NCBI GenBank assembly: GCA_018396995.1
Contig: JAGTQB010000006.1
Coordinates: 1-64,000, forward strand
From: Candidatus Bathyarchaeota archaeon
GTDB taxonomy: Archaea > Thermoproteota > Bathyarchaeia > Bathyarchaeales > DTEX01
Direction of reading: 5' to 3'
DNA length: 64,000 nucleotides
A program made the translations under genes and the position numbers. The notes under the pieces are model-generated. The model saw only the letters and a list, made by a program, of their open reading frames with translations, was not told the origin of the DNA and made no database searches. Positions 55,717 to 63,662 of this stretch are shown here, piece after piece. How positions within the stretch are numbered: position 1 is the stretch's first letter; each line of letters begins with the position of its first letter.

Positions 55717-56700
55717 CTAAGATTCTCTTGATGTCGTTAGGTCAGATATATCAATGCTATAATCATATATGCGGTTAAGTAGAGATAAGACCATTACTAG
55801 ATCCTGAGACCTCTCAAAAGATATCGTAGACGACAATGTCTCAACCCTGCTGATTAATTCTCTAACACTAGGTTCTTTCTCTCTTACAGAGACCGCTATG
55901 GGAACGTTATGCGAAAGGAAAGATATGACTGCATCATCATAAGTGCCAAGAACAAGTTTGTGAAGCTCGCCTAAAGTCTCCGATATTTCATCAGCCAACT
56001 TTACATCTCTAAATCTAATAGCATATTTGGCTATTTGTGACGATTGATCCGCAACGAGTTCAATGAAGCTGGCCACCAGCCTATAATCTAGACAGTCTAT
56101 TGGCCGAATATTGAGCTTCTCGCTAAGACTTGGATTCTGTATAATTGTTCTTAGAACCCTAACTAACAAGAAGTAGAGCCTATCAACCTCATTATCACGG
56201 GCAATGACGTTTCTGGCTAAATGGATATCTCTCTCCAGTAACGCTGCAATTGAATCCTTACACATGCTTAGAGTGATTAGATGCTCTCGGCGCAGAATCT
56301 TTTCGGGGGAGAGGGCTGAGGGCTCTAAAAGACATTGCATAACAATCTTACTCTGATTCTCCTCAATTATCTCTAAGCCCACAAGCTGGCTTGATGTCTG
56401 CTTAATTACATCCCTCTGCTCTGGCGTAATTCTATCCTTTGCCTCAATTTTAATGAGATCGTAGCCGAGGAGATAACTGCCAACAATATTACGACTAAGA
56501 TAGGGCCCGGGCTTAAGGACAATTTCTCGTGATATAGGCTCAGCAGTATACTTCGGATCAATTATTATCTTGTCATCAGGAGTTATTAAGCTGACAACAA
56601 TAGAGCCCCGGTGTATACGATTCCTAAGAGCCCACTCTTTAGGCAACGTTATAAAATACGTTCCGCTTTTGGTCATCTGGATTTTCCGAAACTCCAGCAT
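55717..56700 (-). CDS. AbrB-domain plus PhoU-domain regulator
   Basis: The 327-residue protein starts with a SpoVT/AbrB DNA-binding domain (FRKIQMTKSGTYFITLPKEWALRN, residues 3-25), followed by PhoU helical repeats (about 115-320) with CKDSIAALLERD, RDNEVDRLYFLLVR and SFIELVADQSS. Such proteins are predicted phosphate-related regulators in archaea. It lies divergent to the DP1 gene. No phosphate transporter is nearby. Confidence 0.9.
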   Translation of the reverse strand: MLEFRKIQMTKSGTYFITLPKEWALRNRIHRGSIVVSLITPDDKIIIDPKYTAEPISREIVLKPGPYLSRNIVGSYLLGYDLIKIEAKDRITPEQRDVIKQTSSQLVGLEIIEENQSKIVMQCLLEPSALSPEKILRREHLITLSMCKDSIAALLERDIHLARNVIARDNEVDRLYFLLVRVLRTIIQNPSLSEKLNIRPIDCLDYRLVASFIELVADQSSQIAKYAIRFRDVKLADEISETLGELHKLVLGTYDDAVISFLSHNVPIAVSVREKEPSVRELISRVETLSSTISFERSQDLVMVLSLLNRIYDYSIDISDLTTSRES

Positions 56701-56885
56701 TACCCATCGCTTCTAACAAACAAAATAATTCACTAATATTAATGAGAGAAGTCAGTATAATATAAACATGCCTAAAATCTTTTAATCTGTTATGATAACT
56801 TGTTCGCTGTTCATATTTAGAGAATATATCCATGCATAACTAGACCGCTTTTGTATATGGAGAATGAGAGTGTAATTGAAAGATT

Positions 56886-58409
56886 ATGTCTGAGAATGAA
56901 GATAACCTTAGGAGAGCAGTATCTCTGATTATTGGAGCTGGTTATCAAATTGACAAGGAGGCCTTCGACTCCTTAAGAGTCTTAGCTAACAATGTTGATA
57001 TCGACTCTCTTATTAGGGGCATATTTGAGGAGGTTGAAGCTCTTTCTGAGAAGCCGCTATATATAACTCGTAGAATTATAGAGGAGGCTGCCAGAAAAAG
57101 CTCAAAAAAAGAGACTAAAGCATCATACGAAGTTAGTGGGAAAACTTATTTTAAGCCCTACGCAAAAGATATTGAGTCTGACTTTAAAGTTATAAGTGAT
57201 CCAACAGATAAAATAAGTGCTACTGGATCTCTCTCTGACTGCATAGAATATTTTAGGAGCCGATTTAAAAAGATAAGTAGAATATTAAGGAGCCGGGTGG
57301 ATGTAAGAGATGCTGGCTCTATAGCTGATGCCTTAAAAGCTCCCGAAAACTCTGAAGTGAAATTTACCTGCATTATTATGGATAAGCGTGAAACAAGACG
57401 TGGAATTTTCTTTAGGGTAGAAGATTTGGAGAGTCAAGCAACGGCTTTCGTTCCAGCGGAGGGCCGTGAGGTTTATGCAAAAGCTCAGAGGATACTCTTA
57501 GACCAAGTCATTTGCATGGTTGCTATGAGGGGGAGGGAAGATCTATTTATAGTGAAAGATATAGTGTTTCCGGATGTGCCTATGAAGAAGCCAAATAAGT
57601 CCCCTACACCTATTTACGCGGCACTTTTATCAGATCTACATATTGGAAGCAAGATGTTTATGATGAAGGAGTTTAATTGCTTCATAAAATGGTTGAGGGG
57701 AGAAGTTGGCAATAGTCGCCTCAGAGAAATAGCCAGCTACATAAAATATTTAGTGATAGCTGGCGACATCGTTGATGGCGTAGGCATATATCCACAACAA
57801 TATGACGAGCTTGAGATCAAGGACCTTTATAAACAATATGAAGTTGCAGCAGATCTTCTCAGCGGAGTTCCAGAATATATTGAAATAATTATTATACCTG
57901 GAAACCACGATGCAACTAGGAGAGCTCTACCCCAACCAGCCATTTCTAAGGACTATGCTGAACCCCTCTATGAGTTGGGGAGAGTTCATATGCTGGGCGA
58001 TCCATCGGTTATAAGCCTGCATAATGTAGTTTTCCTCTTGACTCATGGAAGAAGTCTAGACGATATTATAGCAGCCGTCCCAAACATGAGCTTCCAATCG
58101 CCGGATGATGCTATGAAAGTTCTCTTACAATGCAGGCACTTGGCACCAACCTACGGTATGAGAACTATGATAGCTCCTGAGAGAGAGGATCATTTGGTTA
58201 TAGAGCATGTTCCAGACATATTCCATGCAGGGCACGTACATCTAATGAAGTATAGCACATATAAAGGGATTCTTGTGGTTAATTCGGGGGCATTCCAGAA
58301 GCAGACGGAGTATCAAAGGGAGATGGGGCATATACCGAACCCCGGCATAATTCCAATAGTAGACCTACATACTTTAGAGGTCATTCCAATAGATTTCACT
58401 TCCATTTAA
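56886..58409 (+). CDS. polB: DNA polymerase D small subunit DP1
   Basis: The 507-residue protein has an N-terminal helical domain, an OB-fold (~150-235) and a calcineurin-like phosphoesterase domain. The five metal motifs are all intact: SDLHIGS, GDIVDG, PGNHDAT, LTHGRS and GHVHLMKY. It is the proofreading nuclease of the archaeal PolD holoenzyme. The DP2 gene starts 5 kb downstream and orc1/cdc6 is convergent next to it, which marks a replication region. Confidence 0.97.
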   Translation: MSENEDNLRRAVSLIIGAGYQIDKEAFDSLRVLANNVDIDSLIRGIFEEVEALSEKPLYITRRIIEEAARKSSKKETKASYEVSGKTYFKPYAKDIESDFKVISDPTDKISATGSLSDCIEYFRSRFKKISRILRSRVDVRDAGSIADALKAPENSEVKFTCIIMDKRETRRGIFFRVEDLESQATAFVPAEGREVYAKAQRILLDQVICMVAMRGREDLFIVKDIVFPDVPMKKPNKSPTPIYAALLSDLHIGSKMFMMKEFNCFIKWLRGEVGNSRLREIASYIKYLVIAGDIVDGVGIYPQQYDELEIKDLYKQYEVAADLLSGVPEYIEIIIIPGNHDATRRALPQPAISKDYAEPLYELGRVHMLGDPSVISLHNVVFLLTHGRSLDDIIAAVPNMSFQSPDDAMKVLLQCRHLAPTYGMRTMIAPEREDHLVIEHVPDIFHAGHVHLMKYSTYKGILVVNSGAFQKQTEYQREMGHIPNPGIIPIVDLHTLEVIPIDFTSI

Positions 58410-58416
58410 ACAATGA

Positions 58417-59658
58417 TTATTGAAGGGATGATAGGAACCTGGGTTTATAATTCAACATATCTTTAAGTATCTCATCTTCGGAGAGAACATCTATAATTAT
58501 TTTTCGCGGGATCCCCAGGCTTATCTTTTTTGTCCGACCATATCTCCCAAGACTGACAACACGTGAGTTTAGAAGCCCCATAACGTCTAATTCATTTATC
58601 AGCTCACTCACCCTCCTCTGGGTTAATGGGCTCATGCCGAGCTGCTCACAGAGCTCTGAGTAAAGATTATAAATTTCACCAGTTATTGAGTGGTCTGAGT
58701 CAAATCTACTGAGTATAAGAGCGCTTAAGAGAACTATTTTTGAGTGTGTTGGCAGACTTTTTATACTCTCATAAACCCTATCATGCTCTATTCTCTTCTG
58801 GGCTTCCCGGACATGCTCCTCTAAAATTTTCGTATCACCCCTACGCTCAGCTACCTCGCCAGCAACCCTTAAGAGGTCGAGAGCCCTCCTAGCATCACCA
58901 TGCTCCGCGGCAGCTAACGCAGCGCATAGTTTAAGGGCCTCCTCACTTAAGACACCCTCATGAAAGGCTATCTTAGCCCTCTCCATCAAGATATCCTGAA
59001 GCTCTTCAGCAGTGTATGGTTTAAAGACCATTTCCTCCTCACTCAATGTGCTTAAAACTCTTGGATCAAGAAATTCCTTAAATTTTAAGTCATTGGATAT
59101 CCCAATAATCGAGACTTTGCTTCTATTGAGACTCTCATTAATCCTAGTAAGCTCATAGAGTAAGGTGTCACCACGCATCTTAACCAAGGCATCAATCTCA
59201 TCTAATGCGGCGAGAAGAATTACCCCTTGGCTCTCAAGACTCTTTCTAAATCTATCAAAGAGCTCCCCAACAGCCAGCCCAGTGAAGGGAACCCTTTCAT
59301 TAATGCTTGAGCAAAGGGCCGCTAGAATCCTATACTCCGTTCCAGCTAACCTACAGTTAACAAAACAAACTCTCACCTGAGAATTTATTTCCTTAGCCTT
59401 TTGGGTAATCCTGTTTAAGACAAATTTTGCAACAGCTGTCTTACCTGTACCAGTCTTGCCATAGATAAAGACGTTGGAGCATGGTGAACCCCTAAGCGTG
59501 GGAGCAGTAATTTCACCTAAGCGAAGAATCTCTTCTTCCCTATGTGGAAGATAATCTGGGACGTAATCATGCCTTAAAACTTCTCTATTCCTAAATACTC
59601 TAGAGCCTTTAAGAAAATGAGCGAAGACATTGTCTAAAATGTCAATTCGCCTCTCCAT
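58417..59658 (-). CDS. cdc6: Orc1/Cdc6 origin recognition protein
   Basis: The 413-residue AAA+ protein has Walker A GKTGTGKT (residues 67-74), Walker B AALDEIDAL, sensor 1 region ISIIGISND-like and a C-terminal winged helix (SPLTQRRVSELINELDVMGLL). It binds origin recognition boxes and loads MCM. Its start is next to a 737-bp AT-rich gap with ORB-like motifs, the usual arrangement of an archaeal origin. Confidence 0.97.
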   Translation of the reverse strand: MERRIDILDNVFAHFLKGSRVFRNREVLRHDYVPDYLPHREEEILRLGEITAPTLRGSPCSNVFIYGKTGTGKTAVAKFVLNRITQKAKEINSQVRVCFVNCRLAGTEYRILAALCSSINERVPFTGLAVGELFDRFRKSLESQGVILLAALDEIDALVKMRGDTLLYELTRINESLNRSKVSIIGISNDLKFKEFLDPRVLSTLSEEEMVFKPYTAEELQDILMERAKIAFHEGVLSEEALKLCAALAAAEHGDARRALDLLRVAGEVAERRGDTKILEEHVREAQKRIEHDRVYESIKSLPTHSKIVLLSALILSRFDSDHSITGEIYNLYSELCEQLGMSPLTQRRVSELINELDVMGLLNSRVVSLGRYGRTKKISLGIPRKIIIDVLSEDEILKDMLNYKPRFLSSLQ

Positions 59659-59765
59659 CTCCCTGCTAACCCCTGCCCAACAACATCAGAGAAGCTTTAT
59701 TGAAGTTAAGGGCTCCCATACAAAAAAGTAGATTAAAAAATGAAAAGTCCTGAAGAAAAGAGACT

Positions 59766-59792
59766 CCCACCCCTCTATTTCTATTGGAAAAC
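59766..59792 (-). promoter_or_regulatory. ORB-like site 1
   Basis: The minus strand reads GTTTTCCAATAGAAATAGAG then GGGTGGG, a diverged ORB with the same G-run polarity as site 3. Confidence 0.6.
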
Positions 59793-60002
59793 AGTCTAAA
59801 AATAATTAAAAACATTTTTCTTTGATGTAAAAACAGTCTCCCATTTAGTATAAGGCTAAACCCTATTTAACAGAATTTATACAAAAACTTGTATAATTTT
59901 TCAAAAAATTAATTTAGGAGTAAAGGGCATTAAGACTCTTCACTAAAACCCAATTTTTCCTCTTTCTAGTTAAATCAGATAATTGGAAACTTCAGAATCT
60001 CC

Positions 60003-60026
60003 TTCCACTGGAAATAATGGGGTCCC
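60003..60026 (+). promoter_or_regulatory. ORB-like site 2
   Basis: The plus strand reads TTCCACTGGAAATAATGGGG then TCCC, close to the ORB consensus and pointing opposite to sites 1 and 3. Confidence 0.7.
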
Positions 60027-60177
60027 TCTGATTACGTTCCATCATATTAAACATGGCCTCTGAATGAACTCCAGTTAACTTAATGTGAAGTATCTGTTAA
60101 ATTTTGAGTGTAAAGACAATGTATTTTTCACCTACATCCTATTTGAACAATTTTTCATGCTTATTCTTTGTTAAAAG

Positions 60178-60206
60178 CCCACCCCTTCGTTTCCACTGGA
60201 AAATGG
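60178..60206 (-). promoter_or_regulatory. ORB-like site 3 (best match)
   Basis: The minus strand reads TTTTCCAGTGGAAACGAAGG then GGTGGG, an almost exact match to the archaeal ORB dyad and G-string. Confidence 0.85.
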
Positions 60207-60395
60207 AAAATAAATTTTCTTTTATCTGTTTTGGCGATTCTCAAATGCTGTTAACTTTGTTAAACTTAATCTTTGAAATTTTTTCTTATTTTTATATAAA
60301 ACGGCATATTTTTTCTTATTTTTGGATAACATTTAACCGAATAGTTTATAACTTGTGAAGTAGTAAATTGTTAATTGTCTGTGGTGAAGGTTTAA

Positions 60396-60806
60396 TTGCC
60401 CGTTAGGAAGATGAAAGTAGAAGTTTATGATGAGTCTGGAAACAAATACATGATAAGCTTTGAGGGTAGGGTTACTAGGGATAAGGTTCAGAAGATATTC
60501 GACATTGTTGAATTGCTTGGCGGGGTGCCGTTAGCAGAGCCTGTGGGTGATTATTCCCAGAGCTTCTCTAAGATGGATAAGGTTCTCTTCATTGTCAAGA
60601 AGAACTTTTCTGCATTATGGTTTTCGGCAAAAGATGTTCAAGAGGCATATGAGAGGGAAGTTAATGAGCCAATTAGCTTAAGCGCTGTATCAACATATCT
60701 CTCTAGGCTCGCTGAGAGGGGATTGTTAACTAAGACTAAAAATGGCGGTAAGGTTTACTTTAAGATGGTCTCACAAGAATTAAGAGGGGTTATAAAGTCT
60801 CCATAA
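60396..60806 (+). CDS. winged-helix DNA-binding protein beside the origin
   Basis: This 136-residue protein has a winged-helix half (about 60-130) with FSAKDVQEAYERE, SAVSTYLSRLAERGLL and a wing TKTKNGGKVYFKM. The N-terminal ~50 residues form a small beta/alpha part. The TTG start follows GGTGAAGG. It is the first gene on the far side of the predicted origin. Whether it acts in replication, like crenarchaeal WhiP, or as a plain regulator is unknown. Confidence 0.7.
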   Translation: MPVRKMKVEVYDESGNKYMISFEGRVTRDKVQKIFDIVELLGGVPLAEPVGDYSQSFSKMDKVLFIVKKNFSALWFSAKDVQEAYEREVNEPISLSAVSTYLSRLAERGLLTKTKNGGKVYFKMVSQELRGVIKSP

Positions 60807-60810
60807 GAGA

Positions 60811-61506
60811 TTATTCACTCTTCCTATCTTTAATAATTTCTTCCATTTCCCTAGCTAAGCGGTACACATAAGGAACTTTATCGTCTTTCCTCTCAACATA
60901 TCCCCTCTCATAGAGACTCTTCATTAACCGTGCAGTATGCTCCCTTGTTAAACCAATTCTATTCCTTATCTCAGAAACAGTCTTTTCTCCCTCCGTTGCT
61001 AAGATCTCTAAAACCCTCATTTCAGTAGCCGTTAGAGGAGCGAGAGCTCTATCCTCCTTCACAAACTTATGTATAGGTAACTTTACAGGACCACCCCCAT
61101 AGAACTCTTGTCTCCTTTCACCCTCAATTAACCTAAAATCTCTCACTTTAGCTTCAACCTCACTACATTTGACAAATAATTTTTCAATCTCACTCCTCAT
61201 TTTTTCAATCTCTGCGGAGATCCTTTCCTTAAAGCTCACCAAGTCTTCTAATCTGCTCTTTAAGTCATTAAGTAAAACTCTCATATCATCCCTCCCCTTA
61301 TCTACATCAATTTTTCTCGAAATTTCTTGGATTTGCCCCTCTATTTTTTGCAGATCCTTATTGAAACTGAAGATTATGTCCTCGAGCGCTTTCTTTATTT
61401 TCATGTACTCTAAATTGATGTTCCTGAGCCGCCTAAAATATGCCAGTAGAAAGGTTGAGGTTATGGAGAAAAAGGTTGCATAAACTAACATCAATATGAT
61501 GTCCAT
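60811..61506 (-). CDS. membrane-anchored coiled-coil winged-helix regulator
   Basis: The 231-residue protein has an N-terminal transmembrane helix (about 3-24), a long coiled coil (~30-125) and a C-terminal MarR-like winged helix (~165-220: LTATEMRVLEILATEGEKTVSEI, RLMKSLYERGYVERK). It would hold a DNA-binding domain at the membrane. It is convergent with the origin-side gene. A perfect inverted repeat TGATGTC-cat-GACATCA covers its start codon, and more palindromes lie upstream, which suggests autoregulation. Confidence 0.75.
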   Translation of the reverse strand: MDIILMLVYATFFSITSTFLLAYFRRLRNINLEYMKIKKALEDIIFSFNKDLQKIEGQIQEISRKIDVDKGRDDMRVLLNDLKSRLEDLVSFKERISAEIEKMRSEIEKLFVKCSEVEAKVRDFRLIEGERRQEFYGGGPVKLPIHKFVKEDRALAPLTATEMRVLEILATEGEKTVSEIRNRIGLTREHTARLMKSLYERGYVERKDDKVPYVYRLAREMEEIIKDRKSE

Positions 61507-61513
61507 GACATCA
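61497..61513. promoter_or_regulatory. inverted repeat over the start codon of the regulator gene
   Basis: The sequence TGATGTC-CAT-GACATCA has perfect 7-bp arms, and the central CAT is the complement of the ATG start. It is a candidate operator or translational control site. Confidence 0.55.
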
Positions 61514-61535
61514 CCTCATCACATATCACAATTAA

Positions 61536-61557
61536 ATCACACTGTAATCACAGTGAT
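61536..61557. promoter_or_regulatory. inverted repeat CACTGT-N4-ACAGTG
   Basis: Perfect 6-bp arms (61540-61545 and 61550-61555) lie about 35 bp upstream of the regulator gene, embedded in further ATCAC/GTGAT sequence. A likely operator. Confidence 0.5.
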
Positions 61558-61637
61558 ATTACGCGATTTAACCTTAAATTTCTTATGTTTTCAAGTCGAA
61601 AATCTATTGAAAAAGGGTCTTGTCTAGTTATGCGTAA

Positions 61638-61671
61638 TGTGATGTCACGTGATGTGATATGTGATGTCACA
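61638..61671. promoter_or_regulatory. two GTGATGTCAC palindromes, 22 bp apart
   Basis: GTGATGTCAC occurs at 61639-61648 and 61661-61670 with exactly two helical turns between starts; each is GTGA-N2-TCAC. They fall just at the 3' end of the upstream gene and in front of the membrane regulator gene. Confidence 0.6.
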
Positions 61672-62161
61672 TTTTGCCCGAGAGTGCCCTTGCTCTCGAT
61701 AAATTTGATAAGCTCTTTTCTATCTCGCTTTGGAGCACCTGTAGAAATTTTATTTGATCCTCCCCTATCTTTCCAGTTTCCCATATTTCTCTATATTTTT
61801 CAGTATAAGTTTTGATTTTACTGGCTATTTCGATGTAGGGCTCTAGGCGTGGATCATCAAATATTCCTAAATAGCCTAGCAGTATCACTGTGTAAATTGA
61901 TTTGATTATGTTTTTTCTTGCTTGAGCCAGAGTTCTATTGAATGCTCCGCGGCTTACACCAGACTTTATCAATCTTAATTTCGCCTTCTCCTCATAAACC
62001 AGCTTTTTGTTGGCTATTTTCTCGGCCAATATGTCTATCAGGAATGTTTCTGCCTGTACTTTGGTTAAATTACTATTTTTAAGCAATATTTTGAAAATCG
62101 GGTCTTTATTTAGGCTCATTAACCATGCCTGCACTTCCTCTCTTAGTAAGGACTCTGTCAA
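61667..62161 (-). CDS. hypothetical helical protein
   Basis: This 164-residue protein is mostly helical and basic, with VQAWLMSLNKDPIFKILLKN at the start and IVEGA-free segments such as GVSRGAFNRTLAQARKNIIKS, a possible helix-turn-helix. I do not recognise a family. The TTG start has a GGGGGACAC-type site upstream. It may be co-transcribed with the membrane regulator gene across a gap of 160 bp that holds the palindrome cluster. Confidence 0.6.
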   Translation of the reverse strand: MTESLLREEVQAWLMSLNKDPIFKILLKNSNLTKVQAETFLIDILAEKIANKKLVYEEKAKLRLIKSGVSRGAFNRTLAQARKNIIKSIYTVILLGYLGIFDDPRLEPYIEIASKIKTYTEKYREIWETGKIGEDQIKFLQVLQSEIEKSLSNLSRARALSGKM

Positions 62162-62292
62162 GATGTGTCCCCCTTTATGGATACATTTTTGTATACAATA
62201 GGAAGAATATTAATTTTCCATAAAGTTTCCTAAATTCTTAAGTGTTTAAAGGGAAATATCATGTTATATACTCTTTCAGTAGTGTGGTTAGG

Positions 62293-62535
62293 ATGGGGAG
62301 AAGGCGGAGAAAAGTAGTACGGGTGCCGAAGAAGAGGTTGCCTAAGTTCTTTCTATGTCCTAAGTGTAGCCAACAGTCTATTAGGGTTGAGATTATTGAT
62401 GAGAGTGGGGGGAGAAAAGCAGTAATTCGATGTGGGAATGTTAATTGTGGTTATATGAGAGAGATATTTGTGAAACCGTATTCTAGGGAAGTGGATGCAT
62501 ACTGTCAATTTATAGATGAATTTTATGGGGTTTAG
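62293..62535 (+). CDS. Elf1-like transcription elongation zinc-ribbon protein
   Basis: The 80-residue protein starts at ATG 62293 with [20 protein letters not shown] and has the zinc ribbon CPKC...CGNVNC. This is the archaeal Elf1 pattern. Elf1 travels with RNA polymerase. An in-frame upstream start (62242) would add 17 residues that do not fit the family. It lies 16 bp upstream of the GGGP synthase gene on the same strand. Confidence 0.92.
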   Translation: MGRRRRKVVRVPKKRLPKFFLCPKCSQQSIRVEIIDESGGRKAVIRCGNVNCGYMREIFVKPYSREVDAYCQFIDEFYGV

Positions 62536-62551
62536 TTTGGGAGAGGATTGA

Positions 62552-63331
62552 ATGGTTGGTAGAGTAGAAAAGTATCTGTTAGATAGGATTAATTGTGAGG
62601 GAGCAATTCACATAACGCTTATTGATCCAGAGAAAGTTACTCCTGAGGTTGCAGCTCTAATATCAACTGATAGTGAGGCCCTAGGCTCCTCTGCCATAAT
62701 GATCGGCGGCACAACAGTAGTTTCTCAGAGCATGCTTAATGATACTGTTAAACATGTTAAAGAGGCTGTGAGCATTCCTGTTATATTGTTCCCAAACAAT
62801 ATAACAGCCATTAGCGAGTATGCCGACGCCATATGGTTCATGTCGCTTCTTAACTCGGCAGACCCATATTTTATATCTGGAGCTCAGGTCCTAGCAGCAC
62901 CCCTAATTAGGAAGATTGGTTTAGAGGCGATTCCCCTTGGATACGTGATTGTTGGCGAGGGAGGGTCGGTTGGGGTTGTCGGTAAGGCTTGTCCAATACC
63001 ATATAATAAGCCTGAGCTGGCAGTTGCTCACGCACTGGCCGCCGAGTTTCTTGGGATGAGGTTTGTCTATCTTGAGGCTGGGTCGGGAGCTAGCCGCCCA
63101 GTCCCCCCACGAATGATTAAAATGGTTAAGGAGGCAATAAGCATAAAACTTATTGTTGGTGGCGGCATAAGGAATGGTCTTCAAGCTAAAGAGGCCGCTA
63201 AATCCGGTGCTGACATAATTGTTACTGGAACTATAGTTGAGGGGAGGAGTAGGGAGGATATTAGAAACAAACTTAACGAGGTGATTATAGGAATAAAAGA
63301 GGGGGTAAAGGCTAGGTCTGAGGAGGTGTAG
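62552..63331 (+). CDS. geranylgeranylglyceryl phosphate synthase
   Basis: This 259-residue TIM-barrel enzyme has the N-terminal HITLIDPEKVTPE, MIGGTTVVSQ, FPNNITAISEYADA, YLEAGSGASRPV and IVGGGIRNG with TGTIVEG. It makes the first ether bond of archaeal membrane lipids from glycerol-1-phosphate and geranylgeranyl diphosphate. It follows elf1 by 16 bp and ends with a GGAGGTG site used by the next gene. Confidence 0.95.
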   Translation: MVGRVEKYLLDRINCEGAIHITLIDPEKVTPEVAALISTDSEALGSSAIMIGGTTVVSQSMLNDTVKHVKEAVSIPVILFPNNITAISEYADAIWFMSLLNSADPYFISGAQVLAAPLIRKIGLEAIPLGYVIVGEGGSVGVVGKACPIPYNKPELAVAHALAAEFLGMRFVYLEAGSGASRPVPPRMIKMVKEAISIKLIVGGGIRNGLQAKEAAKSGADIIVTGTIVEGRSREDIRNKLNEVIIGIKEGVKARSEEV

Positions 63332-63336
63332 AGCTC

Positions 63337-63648
63337 CTGACATCATTTGAACACTATTTTGAGGCTTTGAAGAAGGTTTTAGGCAAGGAAGATGTTTATG
63401 ATATTTGGCCAGACTTTGAGCCTGAATATGATGAGCGTGAATATGCTTGGACAACACTCAGGGGACTGGGTGAATCTTTACTCCTAAACTGTGGCAAATG
63501 CGATGGCCCCTCCGACATGAGGCATAACAAGTGTAAGGCTTGTGTTGAAAAGAGGAAGGAGATGGCGAAGAAGACTTATGAGAGACTCATGGGCCACTCA
63601 ATAGAGAAGTGGGATGCAATCATTCTCTGCAGGATTCATACCGAGTAA
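63337..63648 (+). CDS. small CxxC zinc-binding protein, probable CTG start
   Basis: The frame encodes about 103 residues with CGKC and CKAC pairs, EREYAWTTLRGLGESLL and a charged helical C-terminus. No ATG/GTG/TTG lies near a ribosome-binding site, but GGAGGTG (63322-63328) sits eight bases before a CTG at 63337. The first in-frame conventional start, TTG 63367, has poor spacing. I therefore prefer CTG, giving MTSFEHYFEALKKVLG. Family unknown; it lies between GGGPS and PolD DP2. Confidence 0.6.
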   Translation: MTSFEHYFEALKKVLGKEDVYDIWPDFEPEYDEREYAWTTLRGLGESLLLNCGKCDGPSDMRHNKCKACVEKRKEMAKKTYERLMGHSIEKWDAIILCRIHTE

Positions 63649-63662
63649 AATGTTGATCCAAT

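Larger units (their letters stand above)
59659..60395. other. predicted replication origin region (oriC)
   Basis: This 737-bp AT-rich gap between orc1/cdc6 and a winged-helix gene carries three sites like the archaeal ORB (TTCCAGTGGAAAC then G-rich run), with long A/T stretches between them that could unwind. A stretch of 84 codons (60104-60358) is open but low in complexity and not a credible gene. The location beside cdc6 and polD DP1 supports an origin. Confidence 0.75.

Noticed and set aside
60104-60358. 84-codon Phe-rich frame in the predicted origin
   Set aside because: It arises from AT-rich DNA, overlaps ORB site 3 and has low complexity.
61548-61784. 78-codon minus-strand frame overlapping the palindromes
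   Set aside because: It overlaps the end of a better frame, and palindromic repeats explain its composition.
62921-63457. 178-residue frame antisense to the GGGP synthase gene
   Set aside because: The sense frame is GGGP synthase with all motifs; the antisense frame is a shadow.
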